In this document: positions 51,655 to 61,786 of the stretch, one piece after another
How positions within the stretch are numbered: position 1 is the stretch's first letter
Layout of the letters: every line of letters starts with the position of its first letter
Origin: Goodfellowiella coeruleoviolacea
GTDB lineage: Bacteria; Actinomycetota; Actinomycetes; Mycobacteriales; Pseudonocardiaceae
Length of the DNA stretch: 64,000 nucleotides
Direction of reading: 5' to 3'
Assembly (NCBI RefSeq): GCF_024171785.1
Contig: NZ_JAMTCK010000006.1
Span: 62,001 to 126,000 of the forward strand
Program-made: the position numbers and the translations under genes
The notes under the pieces: generated by a model
The model's database searches: none
Seen by the model: only the letters and a program-made list of their open reading frames with translations
What the model was told of the DNA's origin: nothing

Positions 51655-51695
51655 AAGCCCGCATGGTACGGATCACCGCCCGCGCGTCGGCCGGC

Positions 51696-52334
51696 TCAGA
51701 CGTACTTCATGTACCGGAAGTGGGCGTTGGCCGAGGACAGGTACATCAGCACGACGGTGGCGAGGTCGGTGGCCAGGCCGGCCCAGCCGGTCGCGCCCCG
51801 CAGCAGCGGCTCGACCGCGGCGTCGACCGCGTTGAGCGCCACCAGCACGGTCAGCACGATCCGCGCCCAGTTGCGGCCGGCCTTCATCTGGAACCCGAAG
51901 AACGCCCACAGCCCACCGAACACCAGCCCGGTGACCACGGTGACGGTCTGCTCCCGGGCCTGTTCGCCCAGCAGCGAGGCACCGGGGCCGCCGAGCCAGT
52001 CGGCGGTGTCGGGCGGCAGCACCAGGGCGAGCACGGTGGTGAGCACGCTCAGCACGATCCCGGCCAGCCAGCACCAGAACGCGGCCATCACCGTGGTGGG
52101 CGGTCCCGGTAAGGACTGGGTCTGCGCGGTGCCCACCGGCGCCATCGGCGCCACCCACGGCATCGGCTGGGGGGCCTGGAACTGGGGAAACTGCTGGGGA
52201 AGCGGCTGGGGGAACTGCGGGGGAAACGGCTGGGGGCCCGGGTACTGGGCCTCGGGTCTCAGCGGCGCCGGTGGCGGCACCACCGGCGGGTGCTCCGGGT
52301 CCGGGGCTGGCCCCGGCTGCTGCGGGTCGGTCAC
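51696..52334 (-). CDS. Four-helix membrane protein, tandem paralogue 2
   Basis: About 212 residues from GTG 52332-52334; a -10-like TACCGT lies seven bases upstream, so it may be leaderless. The N-terminal 75 residues are Pro/Gln-rich (PQFPQPLPQQFPQFQ). Four helices follow, with RNWARIVLTVLVALNAVDAA and VVLMYLSSANAHFRYMKYV. GTG 52355 is an alternative start. Confidence 0.72.
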   Translation of the reverse strand: MTDPQQPGPAPDPEHPPVVPPPAPLRPEAQYPGPQPFPPQFPQPLPQQFPQFQAPQPMPWVAPMAPVGTAQTQSLPGPPTTVMAAFWCWLAGIVLSVLTTVLALVLPPDTADWLGGPGASLLGEQAREQTVTVVTGLVFGGLWAFFGFQMKAGRNWARIVLTVLVALNAVDAAVEPLLRGATGWAGLATDLATVVLMYLSSANAHFRYMKYV

Positions 52335-52385
52335 GGAGTGGACGGTACCGATCACCCCCGACCCGGAACACCACCGAGCGGTCGG

Positions 52386-52976
52386 CTACGGCAGGTGGGG
52401 CCGCAGCGGCGGCGGCGGGCTGGGCCGCCTGGGCCGGCGGCGCGCGGTGAAGTACGCGGCGGCCGCGGGCACGAACATCAACACCATCGCGGTCACGTCC
52501 ACGGCCAGGTCGACCAGGCTGAGCGCGGTGTTCACCGGCGACAGGGTCAGCCCGAACGCGGCCGGGATCCCCGAGGCGATCGCGATCAGCCCGCCCAGTC
52601 CGACCAGCGCGCCGAACCCGGCCAGCACGGTCAGCAGCACCCGCGCCCAGTTCACGCCGCGCGCCATCCGGTTGGCCAGGCTGGTGTAGAGCGCGAACAG
52701 CGCCACGGCCAGCAGCAGGCCGGTGAACACCTGCCCGGTGGCCAGCTGGTCCAGCTCGTCCTGGGACGCGTCCGGCACGACCCCGCGCAGGTCGTTGATC
52801 AGCCGGGGGCGGTCGGCCAGCTCGACCACGGTGCGGCCGGCGCCGAACGCGGCACTGGCGATCCACAGCCAGCGGGCCACGGCCACCGGCCGGGGCGGTG
52901 GCGGCACGGCCGGCTTGCCGCCGCCCTGGTCGGCCGGCTGGTCCGGATGGGGGGTGGGCTGGTTCAGCGCGCTCAC
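52386..52976 (-). CDS. Four-helix membrane protein, tandem paralogue 1
   Basis: 196 residues. Short polar tail, helix 1 [20 protein letters not shown], motif [20 protein letters not shown], last helix [17 protein letters not shown], then an Arg/Pro tail. GTG start overlaps the hemB stop, tying the array to hemB. Confidence 0.75.
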   Translation of the reverse strand: MSALNQPTPHPDQPADQGGGKPAVPPPPRPVAVARWLWIASAAFGAGRTVVELADRPRLINDLRGVVPDASQDELDQLATGQVFTGLLLAVALFALYTSLANRMARGVNWARVLLTVLAGFGALVGLGGLIAIASGIPAAFGLTLSPVNTALSLVDLAVDVTAMVLMFVPAAAAYFTARRRPRRPSPPPPLRPHLP

Positions 52977-53950
52977 TCCCGTTCGAACCAGCGGGCCGCC
53001 TCAACCGCCCAGTAGGTCAACACCATGTCCGCGCCGGCGCGGACGATGCCGGTGAGCGTCTCGGTGATGGCGCGCTGCCGGTCGATCCACCCGTGGGCGG
53101 CGGCCGCCTCGATCATCGCGTACTCACCGGAGATCTGGTACGCGCCGACCGGCACCTCGGAGATCTCGGCCACCGAGCGCAGCACGTCCAGGTAGGGCAG
53201 GGCCGGCTTGACCATCACCAGGTCCGCGCCCTCGGCCAGGTCCAGCTGGACCTCGCGCAGCGCCTCCCGGGCGTTGGCCGGGTCCTGCTGGTAGGTCTTG
53301 CGGTCGCCGGTCAGCGAGGACCGCACGGCCTCGCGGAACGGCCCGTAGAACGCCGAGGAGTACTTGACCGCGTAGGCGAACAGCACGGTGTCGGTGTGCC
53401 CGGCCCCGTCCAGGGCGGCGCGCAGCGCGCCGATCTGGCCGTCCATCATGCCGCTGGGGCCGAGCACGTGCGCGCCGGCGTCGGCCTGGGCGATGGCCAT
53501 CTCCTCGTAGAGGCGCAGGGTGGCGTCGTTGTCCACCGAGCCGTCCTCGGCGAGCACCCCGCAGTGGCCGTGGTCGGTGAACTCGTCCAGGCAGGTGTCG
53601 GCCATCAGCACGGTGGCGTCGCCCAGTTCGGCGCGCAGGTCGCGCAGGGCCACGTTGAGCACGCCGTTCGGGTCCACCGCACCGGACCCGGTGGCGTCCT
53701 TGTGCTCGGGCACGCCGAACAGCATCAGCCCGCCGACCCCGGCCTCGACCGCCTCGACCGCGGCCTTGCGCAGCGAGTCCCTGGTGTGTTGGACAACCCC
53801 GGGCATGGACGCGATCGGCGTGGGCTCGCTCGCGCCCTCCCTGACGAACATCGGCAGGATGAGCTGCCTCGGTCGCACGCTGGTCTCGCTGACCAGCCGG
53901 CGCAGCGCGGCGGTGCGCCGCAGTCGACGGGGTCGGTGTGCCGGGAACAC
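52973..53950 (-). CDS. hemB: Delta-aminolevulinic acid dehydratase (porphobilinogen synthase)
   Basis: 325 residues. Schiff-base lysines K196 ([13 protein letters not shown]) and K248 ([11 protein letters not shown]). Metal site reads [14 protein letters not shown] (C120, D122, C130): one of three zinc cysteines is Asp, a form common in actinobacteria. Second step of the haem branch, condensing two aminolevulinates. 50 bp after hemD. Confidence 0.96.
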   Translation of the reverse strand: MFPAHRPRRLRRTAALRRLVSETSVRPRQLILPMFVREGASEPTPIASMPGVVQHTRDSLRKAAVEAVEAGVGGLMLFGVPEHKDATGSGAVDPNGVLNVALRDLRAELGDATVLMADTCLDEFTDHGHCGVLAEDGSVDNDATLRLYEEMAIAQADAGAHVLGPSGMMDGQIGALRAALDGAGHTDTVLFAYAVKYSSAFYGPFREAVRSSLTGDRKTYQQDPANAREALREVQLDLAEGADLVMVKPALPYLDVLRSVAEISEVPVGAYQISGEYAMIEAAAAHGWIDRQRAITETLTGIVRAGADMVLTYWAVEAARWFERE

Positions 53951-54000
53951 GGGGTTGTCCTCCTACCAGGGCCTTGCTGGGTTACCGGGGTCGCACCGGG

Positions 54001-55533
54001 TCAGGACCGGCGCAACCGCTTGGTCTTGCGCGGCGGTGGCAGCGCGCCCTCGGCCCGCAGCCGGGCGGCGTGCTCGGCGAGCGCGTCCACCAGGTCGGGC
54101 ACCCGGGCCACCTCCGGCTGCACGTCCACCCGCAGGCCGAACTCGCGGGCGGTGTCCGCGGTCTGCGGGCCGATGCAGGCCACCAGGGTGCGGGTGTGCG
54201 GCTTGCCGGCGATGCCGACCAGGTTGCGCACGGTCGAGGACGAGGTGAAGCACACCGCGTCGAACCCGCCCGACTTGATCATCTCGCGGGTCTCGGCGGG
54301 CGGCGGCGCGGCCCGCACCGTGCGGTAGGCGGTCACGTCGTCGATCTCCCAGCCGCGCTCGCGCAGCCCGGCCGCGAGTGTCTCGGTGGCGATGTCGGCG
54401 CGCGGCAGCAGCACCCGGTCCACCGGGTCGAGGATGTCGTCGTGCGGCGGGAAGTCGGCGAGCAGGCCCTCGCTGGACTGCTCACCCGAGGGCACCAGCT
54501 CGGGCACGATCCCGAAGGAGCGCACCTTGGCGGCGGTGGCCTCGCCGACGCAGGCGATCTTCACGCCGGAGAACGCCCTGGCGTCCAGGCCGAACTCGCG
54601 GAACTTCTCCCACACCGCGCGCACCGCGTTGGTGGAGGTGAACACCACCCACTGGTAGCGGCCGTCGACCAGGCCCTTGACCGAGCGCTCCATCTGCGCG
54701 GGGCTGCGCGGCGGCTCCACCGAGATGGTGGGCACCTCCACCGGGATGGCGCCGTGGCTGCGCAGCCGGTTGCTCATGGCACCGGCCTGCTCCTTGGTGC
54801 GCGGCACCAGCACCCGCCACCCGTACAGGGCGCGCGACTCCCACCAGGACAGCTTCTGCCGCTCGGCCACGGCCGCGCCCACGGTGACCACCAGCGGGCC
54901 GCCCAGGTCGCCGGCGTCGGCGGCCAGCGAGGCCAGGGTGGTGTCCACGGTGCGCTGGCTGAAGCTGGTGCCGTCCACGGTGACCGCGACCGGCGTCTGC
55001 GGCGCCAGGCCGTGCTCCACCAGCGAGGACGCCGCCTCGGCCAGGTGGCCGCCGGTGGCGTGCAGCACCAGGGTGCCCGGCGCGGCGGCCACGCCGGCCC
55101 AGTCCACGGTGCCGCGGACGTCGACCTCGGTGTGCACCGAGCCGAGGGCGACCCCGGCGTAGGCGGGCACGGCGGTGCCGGCGGGCACCCCGGGTATCAC
55201 GTCGAAGGCGACCGGGCCGCGGGCGACCGCGTTGGTCTCCTTGACCACGGCGTCCAGGGTCAGCGGGTCACCGGCGACCAGGCGGACCACGTCGCGGCCG
55301 TTGCGGGCCTCGTTGATCAGGTCCTTGGCCACGTCGGCCGGCTCGCCGACGGCTGGCCGGACCTCGACCCCCTCGGGCAGGGTCGACACCACCTCGGCGG
55401 GCACGTCCGGGTCGGTGACCACGAGTTCGGCCCTGGTGAGCAACTCGTGGGCCCGGACGGTGAGCAGCCCGGCATCGCCGGGGCCGGAGCCCACGAAGGC
55501 GATGCGTCCGGGGGTCTTGCGTGCGCGGGTCAT
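54001..55533 (-). CDS. hemD: Bifunctional uroporphyrinogen-III C-methyltransferase-like/uroporphyrinogen-III synthase
   Basis: 510 residues, ATG 55531-55533. N-terminal tetrapyrrole methylase domain (IAFVGSGPGDAGLLTVRAHE at 11-30, RLVAGDPLTL, GVPAGTAVPAYAGV) fused to a C-terminal HemD domain from about 265 (WRVLVPRTKEQAGAMSNRL, VFTSTNAVRAVWEKFREFG, GGFDAVCFTSSSTVRNLVG). Makes uroporphyrinogen III for haem and possibly precorrin-2. This fusion is usual in actinobacteria. A Lys/Arg tail (PPPRKTKRLRRS) ends it. 19 bp after hemC. Confidence 0.93.
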   Translation of the reverse strand: MTRARKTPGRIAFVGSGPGDAGLLTVRAHELLTRAELVVTDPDVPAEVVSTLPEGVEVRPAVGEPADVAKDLINEARNGRDVVRLVAGDPLTLDAVVKETNAVARGPVAFDVIPGVPAGTAVPAYAGVALGSVHTEVDVRGTVDWAGVAAAPGTLVLHATGGHLAEAASSLVEHGLAPQTPVAVTVDGTSFSQRTVDTTLASLAADAGDLGGPLVVTVGAAVAERQKLSWWESRALYGWRVLVPRTKEQAGAMSNRLRSHGAIPVEVPTISVEPPRSPAQMERSVKGLVDGRYQWVVFTSTNAVRAVWEKFREFGLDARAFSGVKIACVGEATAAKVRSFGIVPELVPSGEQSSEGLLADFPPHDDILDPVDRVLLPRADIATETLAAGLRERGWEIDDVTAYRTVRAAPPPAETREMIKSGGFDAVCFTSSSTVRNLVGIAGKPHTRTLVACIGPQTADTAREFGLRVDVQPEVARVPDLVDALAEHAARLRAEGALPPPRKTKRLRRS

Positions 55534-55552
55534 CAGGGCACTCCCCATCAAC

Positions 55553-56500
55553 TTACGCCTCGGGACCGCTGAGCACCGCGGCCCCGAGGTCGAGCAGCTC
55601 GGCGGCGACCGTCCGGCCGAGCTGATCTGCTGCGGTCACGTCACCGGTGGCCGACGCGCGCAGAATCTCGTTCTGCGGCGTCGCCGCGACCCCGCGCAAC
55701 GACAACCGGAGGACCACGCGTCCGTCCGTTGTGCCGTCGTCGACGAGGTCCTCCACCACTTCAGCCAGTGCGCCAACGGGCGCGCTGCAACCCGCTTCGA
55801 GCGCTGCCAGCATGGCGCGCTCGGCGGCGACCGCCGCGCGACTGGCCTGGTCGTCCAAAGTGGACTGAAGAAGATGCTCGGTGTCCACGTCGTCAACGCG
55901 GCACTCGATGGCGAGCGCGCCCTGCGCGGGCGCGGGCAGCATCTGGATCGGGTCGAGTGCTTCGGTGATGACGTCGAGTCGGCCGAGGCGGGCGAGCCCG
56001 GCGCGGGCCAGCACGACGGCGTCCAGCTCGCCGTCGGTGACCTTGCGCAGCCGGGTGTCCACGTTGCCGCGCAACGGAACCACCTCCAGGCCAAGGCCGA
56101 GCGCCTTGAGCTGGGCCGCCCTGCGCGGCGAGCCGGTGCCGACGGTCGCGCCGACCGGCAGCTCGCCCAGGGTCAGTCCGTCCCTGGCCACCAGCGCGTC
56201 CCTCGGGTCCTCGCGCGCCGGCACGGCGGCCAGCGACAGCCGGGGGTCGGCCGCGGTCGGCAGGTCCTTGAAGGAGTGCACGGCGATGTCCACCTCGCGG
56301 GTGGCTAGCGCCTCGCGCAGGGCCGAGGTGAACACGCCGACACCGATCTCGGCGATCGGCGCGGCCGAGCGGTCGCCTGGCGTGGACACCGTGACGATCT
56401 CCACGCTGGCGCCGGCCCGTTCCAGCGCGTCCGCCACGGCACCGGTCTGGGCCAGTGCGAGCGCGCTGCCCCTGGTGCCGATCCTGAGGGTCCGGTTCAC
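55553..56500 (-). CDS. hemC: Hydroxymethylbilane synthase (porphobilinogen deaminase)
   Basis: 315 residues. The dipyrromethane cofactor cysteine is C238 in [27 protein letters not shown] opens the protein and HSFKDLPTA is the substrate-binding block. Polymerises four porphobilinogens. GTG start overlaps the hemA stop (GTGA). Confidence 0.96.
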   Translation of the reverse strand: MNRTLRIGTRGSALALAQTGAVADALERAGASVEIVTVSTPGDRSAAPIAEIGVGVFTSALREALATREVDIAVHSFKDLPTAADPRLSLAAVPAREDPRDALVARDGLTLGELPVGATVGTGSPRRAAQLKALGLGLEVVPLRGNVDTRLRKVTDGELDAVVLARAGLARLGRLDVITEALDPIQMLPAPAQGALAIECRVDDVDTEHLLQSTLDDQASRAAVAAERAMLAALEAGCSAPVGALAEVVEDLVDDGTTDGRVVLRLSLRGVAATPQNEILRASATGDVTAADQLGRTVAAELLDLGAAVLSGPEA

Positions 56501-57909
56501 CTGTTCTCACCGTCCATAGTGGACTGTCCAGTGTCGATGGCTTGGCTGGCGTCGGCCGCGGCGACCACCTCGGCGGCGGTGGTCAGGCCGGCGGCCGTCT
56601 TGAGGTCGCTCACCGCGGCGGTGGTCTGCGGGGTCAGCCCGAACAGCTCGCGCAGTGCCTCGGCGTAGTCGGAGCCCGCCGGCGTCGCGGCCAGCTGCTT
56701 GACCCGCACGGTCGGGGTGTGCAGCAGCTTGTCCACCACCCGGCGCACGGTCTTGGCCACCTCGCCGCGCACGGCCGGCTCCAGGTGCGGCAGCCGGGAG
56801 TCCAGCCGCAGCAGCTCGGCGTCGACCACCTCGGCCGCCCGGCGGCGCAGCGCGGTGACCGTGGGCGTCACCTCGGCCGAGCGCTGCCTGGCCAGGTAGC
56901 CGCGCACCTCCTCGGCGATGATCCGGCCGGCGAGTTGCACCCGCGCGCCACCGGCGGTGCCGCTCAGCCTGCGCTGCAGCGTGGCCAGGTCCACCACGCG
57001 CACCCCGGGCAGGTCCTCGGCGGCCGGGTCGACGTCCTTGGGCAGGCCCAGGTCGCACACCACCAGCGGCGCGGCCGCGGCGTCCCGGCCAGCCAGCCCC
57101 TCGGCCAGCAGGTCGGCGGAGATCACCACGTCGGTGGCGCCGGTGCAGGCGATCAGCACGTCGGCGGCGGCGATGTGGCCGGCCAGCGCGTCCAGGCCGA
57201 CCGAGGACGCGGACACGCCCTCGGCGCGCAGCGACGCGGCCAGCCGGGCGCCGTTGTCGGGCGTGCGGTTGGCGACCACCACCTCGCCGATGCCGGCGCG
57301 GCGCAGGTGCGCGGCGGCCAGCCCGCCCATGGAGCCGGCGCCCACCACCAGGGCGCGGCGGCCGGCCAGGCCGCCGGGCAGCACCTCGCGGGCGTCGTCC
57401 AGCGCCTCGGTCACCACGGACGCGCCGAACTGGTCGATGTCGGTCTCGGCGTGCACCCGCTTGCCGACCCGCAGCGCCTGCTGCACCAGCTCGTGCAGGG
57501 TGCGGCCGACCGTGCCGGCGTTGTCGGCGGCGCCGTAGGCGGTGCGCAGCTGGCCGAGGATCTGGGCCTCGCCGACCACCATCGAGTCCAGCCCGGCGGC
57601 CACCGAGAACAGGTGCTCGACGGCACCCGCCGCGTAGTGCACGTAGAGGTGCTCGTAGAGTTCGCCAGCGTCGGTGCCGGCCTGCCTGGCCAGCACGTCG
57701 GAGATGTCGGTCAGGCCGCCGTGGAAGGTCTCGACCAGCGCGTAGACCTCGACCCGGTTGCAGGTGGACAGCGCCATGACCTCGGCGACGTTGTCACACC
57801 GGAGCAGCTCGTGCAGCACCTTGTCCAGCTCGGTCGGTGCGATCGCGGTGCGCTCCAGCGTCCGCACCGGCGCGGTGCGGTGGGACAGGCCGACCACGAG
57901 AACACTCAT
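56497..57909 (-). CDS. hemA: Glutamyl-tRNA reductase
   Basis: 470 residues. Nucleophile C50 in [25 protein letters not shown] motif [20 protein letters not shown], and the C-terminal dimerisation helices ([18 protein letters not shown]). Starts the C5 haem pathway from glutamyl-tRNA. Follows rex by 37 bp in a rex-hemACD operon, giving redox control of haem synthesis. Confidence 0.96.
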   Translation of the reverse strand: MSVLVVGLSHRTAPVRTLERTAIAPTELDKVLHELLRCDNVAEVMALSTCNRVEVYALVETFHGGLTDISDVLARQAGTDAGELYEHLYVHYAAGAVEHLFSVAAGLDSMVVGEAQILGQLRTAYGAADNAGTVGRTLHELVQQALRVGKRVHAETDIDQFGASVVTEALDDAREVLPGGLAGRRALVVGAGSMGGLAAAHLRRAGIGEVVVANRTPDNGARLAASLRAEGVSASSVGLDALAGHIAAADVLIACTGATDVVISADLLAEGLAGRDAAAAPLVVCDLGLPKDVDPAAEDLPGVRVVDLATLQRRLSGTAGGARVQLAGRIIAEEVRGYLARQRSAEVTPTVTALRRRAAEVVDAELLRLDSRLPHLEPAVRGEVAKTVRRVVDKLLHTPTVRVKQLAATPAGSDYAEALRELFGLTPQTTAAVSDLKTAAGLTTAAEVVAAADASQAIDTGQSTMDGENR

Positions 57910-57946
57910 CCGGCCACCTCGCCGGCGCCACGCTCGCTCCGCTGCC

Positions 57947-58771
57947 TCACGGGCGAATCACCATCCCGTCCACGTTGTCTGCGGTGGGCATGCCAGCCCC
58001 GGTCCTCGCGCCGCCCGCGGCCTGCTCGGCGGTGGACTCATCCGCCCTGCGGGCGACGTGGAAGGACAGGATCTGCATCTCAACCGCCAGGTCGACCTTG
58101 CGCACCTCGACGTTGTCCGGAACCTGGAGCACGACGGGTGCGAAGTTCAGGATGCACTGCACGCCCGCCGATACCAAACGGTCGCAGACCGCCTGAGCCG
58201 CCGGCGGCGGCGTGGCAATGACTCCTATGGTCACGTCGCGCTCCGCGCAGACCCGGGGAATGTCGTCGATGTGGTCGACCGGGATACCGCCGACCGGCAC
58301 GCCCATCAGGTCCGGGTCCACGTCGAACAGCGCGGCAACCGGGAATCCCCGCCCGGGGAACCCTCCGTAGTTGGCCAACGCGTGGCCAAGATTACCTATT
58401 CCGACGACCGCGACGCTGTGCTTGCGGGTCAGCCCGAGAATGCGCTCGATGTGGCCCACGAGCACCTCGACGTCGTAACCGACGCCACGGGTGCCGTAGG
58501 ACCCGACGTAGGACAGGTCCTTGCGCAACTTGGCCGAGTTCACCCCGGCGGCGACCGACAGCTCCTCGCTGGAGATCGTGGTCACACCCTGCTCGACCAG
58601 GCCGGACAGCACGCGCAGGTAGACCGCGAGCCGGGCCACCGCCGCCTCGGGGATCGCCCTGGCCCGCTCCCGGACCGCCGGCTCGTCGGTGACCTGCTGG
58701 TTGGGGACGACGCCTGGACCAGGCGGGGGAGTGGTCACGCCCTCGTCCCCCTGCCCCGGTTGTGCCACCAC
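57947..58771 (-). CDS. rex: Redox-sensing repressor Rex
   Basis: 274 residues. Winged helix ([40 protein letters not shown]) and a Rossmann domain for NADH ([20 protein letters not shown]). NAD+ keeps it on DNA; a high NADH/NAD+ ratio releases it. Operator at 58897-58914, 126 bp upstream, indicates autoregulation. Start codon GTG/ATG near 58771; the N-terminal 30 residues are Pro/Gly-rich and variable. Confidence 0.95.
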   Translation of the reverse strand: MVAQPGQGDEGVTTPPPGPGVVPNQQVTDEPAVRERARAIPEAAVARLAVYLRVLSGLVEQGVTTISSEELSVAAGVNSAKLRKDLSYVGSYGTRGVGYDVEVLVGHIERILGLTRKHSVAVVGIGNLGHALANYGGFPGRGFPVAALFDVDPDLMGVPVGGIPVDHIDDIPRVCAERDVTIGVIATPPPAAQAVCDRLVSAGVQCILNFAPVVLQVPDNVEVRKVDLAVEMQILSFHVARRADESTAEQAAGGARTGAGMPTADNVDGMVIRP

Positions 58772-58896
58772 GCTGGTTCTCCCTCACCGAACACGATCCG
58801 CACTGATCCGCCGGGTTGCGCTCCGGGTGTGCCGCACCGGGGGGTCCCGGTGGGGTTTTCCGTGGCCTGGCGGCGTGACACGAACACCGTAACCGC

Positions 58897-58914
58897 TTGT
58901 GAACGCATGCACAA
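58897..58914. promoter_or_regulatory. Rex operator (ROP)
   Basis: TTGTGAACGCATGCACAA matches the Rex consensus TTGTGAA-N4-TTCACAA at all but one position of the second arm (TGCACAA). Located in the rex-hemACD promoter region. Confidence 0.85.
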
Positions 58915-59014
58915 AGTCGCGCGTTAACACGGTAAGCTGTTCGGCCGCTCGAATGCGGCGCTGGTCACAGCGGGTGGTCGGGTGCGGCGGGGCGGCCCGG
59001 GAGCGGTGGCCCCC

Positions 59015-59254
59015 TCAGTCGGCCAGTGCGGCGCGCAGCCGGCTCTCCTCCACCGACCAGTACCCGTGCTCCACGTCGTCGACCAGGATCACCGGCACGC
59101 GGTCGCCGTACTCGGCGCGCAGCTCGGCGTCGGCGTCCACGTCCTGGCTGCTCCAGGCCACGCCCAGCTCGCCGCAGATCCGGCGGATGTCGGCCTCGGC
59201 CTGCGCGCAGGCGTGGCACTCGGCGCGGGTCAGCAGGGTGACGTGGTGGGGCAC
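59015..59254 (-). CDS. Glutaredoxin-family protein
   Basis: 79 residues, thioredoxin fold. Redox motif CHAC at 13-16 (LLTRAECHACAQAEADIRRI) and cis-Pro RVPVILVDDVEHG. M. tuberculosis Rv0508 is a glutaredoxin-like gene beside hemA. No signal; cytoplasmic thiol exchange is likely. Confidence 0.88.
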   Translation of the reverse strand: MPHHVTLLTRAECHACAQAEADIRRICGELGVAWSSQDVDADAELRAEYGDRVPVILVDDVEHGYWSVEESRLRAALAD

Positions 59255-59310
59255 ACCGGCATCATGCCAAACCCCGGCGCGCGCCCGGCGCGTCGGCCGG
59301 CGGCTGGCCC

Positions 59311-59363
59311 CGTTCAGCTGGCCCGTTCAGCTGGCCCCGTTCAGCTGGCCCCGTTGAGCTGAC
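59311..59363. repeat. 13/14-bp tandem repeat, four copies
   Basis: CGTTCAGCTGGCC begins at 59311, 59324 and 59338, with a degenerate copy at 59352. The last two copies lie in the coding end of the acyl-CoA ligase. Confidence 0.7.
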
Positions 59364-60864
59364 GCAGCCGGACCCGGGCCAGCTTGCCGGTGGGCGAGTG
59401 CGGCAGCGCGGTGACGAACTCCACCACCGAGGGCACCTTGAACTTGGCCAGCCGCGCGGCGCAGAACTCGATGACCCGCTCGCCGGTCAGCTCCGCGCCG
59501 GGCGCCCGGACCAGCACGGCCTTGACGGTCTCGCCGGTGCGCGGGTGCGGCACGCCCACCACGGCCGCCTCGGCCACCCCGGGCAGCTCGGCCAGGACCC
59601 GCTCGACCTCGTGCGGGTAGACGTTGAACCCGTTGACGATGATCAGGTCACCGACCCGGTCGACCAGGTGCAGGTCGCCGTCGGCGTCCAGGTAGCCCAC
59701 GTCACCGGTGCGGAACCAGCCCTCGGCGTCCGGCCCGTGCGCGCCGTCCGGCCAGTACCCGCTGAACAGGTTCGCGCCCCTGGCCGCGACCAGTCCGGTG
59801 CCGACCTGCTCGGCCAGCTCGTCGTCGTCGGCGGCCTCGAACGGCCGGCCGTCCGAGTCGACCAGGCGCAGCTCCACCCCGGGCAGCGGCCGGCCCACCG
59901 ACCCGGCCTTGGGGTAGCCGCCGACCAGCGTGGAGGTGAGCACCGGCCCGGTCTCGGTCAGCCCGTAGCCCTCGTGGATGGGCAGGCCCACCGCCTGCCA
60001 CATCCGGGTCAGGCAGGCCGGGTCCAGTGGCGCGGCGCCCGAGGTGAACAGCCGGACCGTGGCCAGGGCCTCGCGCAGCCGCTGCTGCGGCTGGTCCAGC
60101 AGCGCCTGGTACATCGGCGGCACCCCGACCACCGTGCTGACCCGGTACCGCTCCACCACCTCCAGCGCGGCCTCGGCGTCGAAGCGCTCCATCAGCACGG
60201 CGGTGGCCCCGGCCGCGGCCACCTGCAGCAGGCCCGGCCCCAGCCCGTAGACGTGGAACAGCGGCAGCGCCAGCAGCACCCGGTCGGCGGCGGTGACCGG
60301 GGCGGGCCGCAGCGCCGCGCACTGGGCGGCGTTGGCCAGCAGCGCGCGGTGGGACAGCATGGCGCCTCGGGGCCGCCCGGACGTGCCCGAGGTGTAGCCG
60401 AGCACGGCCAGGTCCTCGCCGCCCCGCACCGCCGCCACCGGCTCGCCCGGCCCGGCCGCGGTGGTGGCGGCGGTCAGGTCGGGCGGGTCCACGGCGGTGG
60501 CGCCGGGCACCCCATCCGGTCCGATGAGCAGCCGCAGGCCGCTGTCCGCGACGATGTGCGCGAGTTCCGCCGGCGGCAGGCCGGGCCCCAGCGGCACCAC
60601 CACACCGCCGGCGCGCAGCACCCCGAACACGGCCACGCAGAACTCCGCCCCGGTGGGCAGCCGCACGCCGACCCGGTCACCCGGGGCCACCCCCAGCTCG
60701 ACCAGCCGGCGCGCCTCGGCGTCCACGGCCGCGTCCACCTGGCCCCAGGTGCGGGACTCGCCGGTGGCCGCGGTGATCAGCGCGGCGTGCGCCCGGCCAC
60801 GCGCGGCGGCGGAACGTACCAGATCAGCCACGTTGCGGCTGGTTGAGCCAGCGGTTCGGGGCAT
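59341..60864 (-). CDS. AMP-forming acyl-CoA synthetase
   Basis: 507 residues of the acyl-CoA synthetase superfamily. P-loop YTSGTSGRPRGAM (157-169), adenylate motif EGYGLTETGPVLTS near 297, RTGDVGYLDADGDL near 390, VDRVGDLIIVNGFNVYPHEV and the catalytic lysine K494 in SPTGKLARVR. Likely medium/long-chain or aromatic acid:CoA ligase; substrate not predictable. Monocistronic, divergent from the sigma factor. Confidence 0.88.
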   Translation of the reverse strand: MPRTAGSTSRNVADLVRSAAARGRAHAALITAATGESRTWGQVDAAVDAEARRLVELGVAPGDRVGVRLPTGAEFCVAVFGVLRAGGVVVPLGPGLPPAELAHIVADSGLRLLIGPDGVPGATAVDPPDLTAATTAAGPGEPVAAVRGGEDLAVLGYTSGTSGRPRGAMLSHRALLANAAQCAALRPAPVTAADRVLLALPLFHVYGLGPGLLQVAAAGATAVLMERFDAEAALEVVERYRVSTVVGVPPMYQALLDQPQQRLREALATVRLFTSGAAPLDPACLTRMWQAVGLPIHEGYGLTETGPVLTSTLVGGYPKAGSVGRPLPGVELRLVDSDGRPFEAADDDELAEQVGTGLVAARGANLFSGYWPDGAHGPDAEGWFRTGDVGYLDADGDLHLVDRVGDLIIVNGFNVYPHEVERVLAELPGVAEAAVVGVPHPRTGETVKAVLVRAPGAELTGERVIEFCAARLAKFKVPSVVEFVTALPHSPTGKLARVRLRQLNGAS

Positions 60865-60969
60865 GCGGCCTCCTCCACGGGAGCGATCAGATCGCAGTGT
60901 GTCACGAAGTGGCCGACATCACGTAGCGAGTTGGCTCACGTTCCGTGTTCACCGCCTCGGACGGCTACC

Positions 60970-60995
60970 TACTACGCAGTAACCGGCCGTATGCT
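60970..60995 (+). promoter_or_regulatory. Sigma-factor gene promoter region with small inverted repeat
   Basis: TACTACGCAGTA (60970-60981) has TACT/AGTA arms. TATGCT at 60990-60995 fits a -10 hexamer 38 bp before the ATG at 61033. Regulator not identified. Confidence 0.4.
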
Positions 60996-61032
60996 GCCGC
61001 CACGGCGACTCTGTCGGAGGTGTCACAGGCCG

Positions 61033-61704
61033 ATGACCGCCCGCCAGCGCACCAGCAGCCCCGTGAGCCAGGCCCAGCACTGGGACCAGCCGGCCTGGCT
61101 GCCCGAGCCGGCAACCCCCGACCGGCTGGCCGCACCCGAGCCGCCCCCTGTCCCCGCCCCGGATGCCGCCTGGGAGCTGGTGCGGGCCGCCCAGCGGGGG
61201 GACACCGCCGCCTTCGGCGAGCTGTACGACCAGTACGTGGACGTGGTCTACCGGTACGTGCTGTTCCGGGTCGGCGACCGCAGCCTGGCCGAGGACGTGA
61301 CCAGCGAGACCTTCCTGCGGGCGCTGCGCCGCATCGGCTCGGTCAGCTACCAGGGCCGCGACGTGGGCGCCTGGTTCGTCACCATCGCCCGCAACATCGT
61401 GCTGGACCACGTCAAGTCCAGCCGCTACCGGCTGGAGGTCACCACCCCGGAGCTGGCCGACAGCCGCGAGGTCGCGGCCGGCCCCGAGCAGGAGGTGATG
61501 ACCGAGGTCACCAACGCCGAGCTGCTGCGCTGCGTCGGCCAGCTCGGCGAGGACCAGCGCGAGTGCATCGTGCTGCGCTTCCTGCAGGGCCTGTCGGTGG
61601 CCGAGACCGCCCGGCTGATGGGGCGCAACGAGGGCGCGGTCAAGGCGCTGCAGCACCGCGCGGTGCGCCGGCTCGCCCAGCTGTTACCCGGCTGGCTCCG
61701 CTAG
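61033..61704 (+). CDS. BldN-type ECF sigma factor
   Basis: 223 residues. After a 45-residue Pro-rich leader comes region 2 (AWELVRAAQRGDTAAFGELY, DQYVDVVYRYVLFRVGD, DVTSETFLRALRRIGSVSYQ) and region 4 (LGEDQRECIVLRFLQGLSVA, ETARLMGRNEGAVKALQHRA). The GRDVGAWFVTIARNIVLDHV segment matches Streptomyces BldN, which drives development under anti-sigma RsbN. The next gene is not a recognisable RsbN. The start ATG is 61033-61035. Confidence 0.88.
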   Translation: MTARQRTSSPVSQAQHWDQPAWLPEPATPDRLAAPEPPPVPAPDAAWELVRAAQRGDTAAFGELYDQYVDVVYRYVLFRVGDRSLAEDVTSETFLRALRRIGSVSYQGRDVGAWFVTIARNIVLDHVKSSRYRLEVTTPELADSREVAAGPEQEVMTEVTNAELLRCVGQLGEDQRECIVLRFLQGLSVAETARLMGRNEGAVKALQHRAVRRLAQLLPGWLR

Positions 61705-61786
61705 CCGCCCCCTCGGGGCAACCGCCGTAACCCCCTCCGGCCACACTCGTTGCTCGGTGCAGAGCTTAGGGGACGGTGCCGGGACC

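Noticed and set aside
60965-60985. BldD box upstream of the BldN-type sigma gene
   Set aside because: AC and GT half-sites are one base out of the required spacing.
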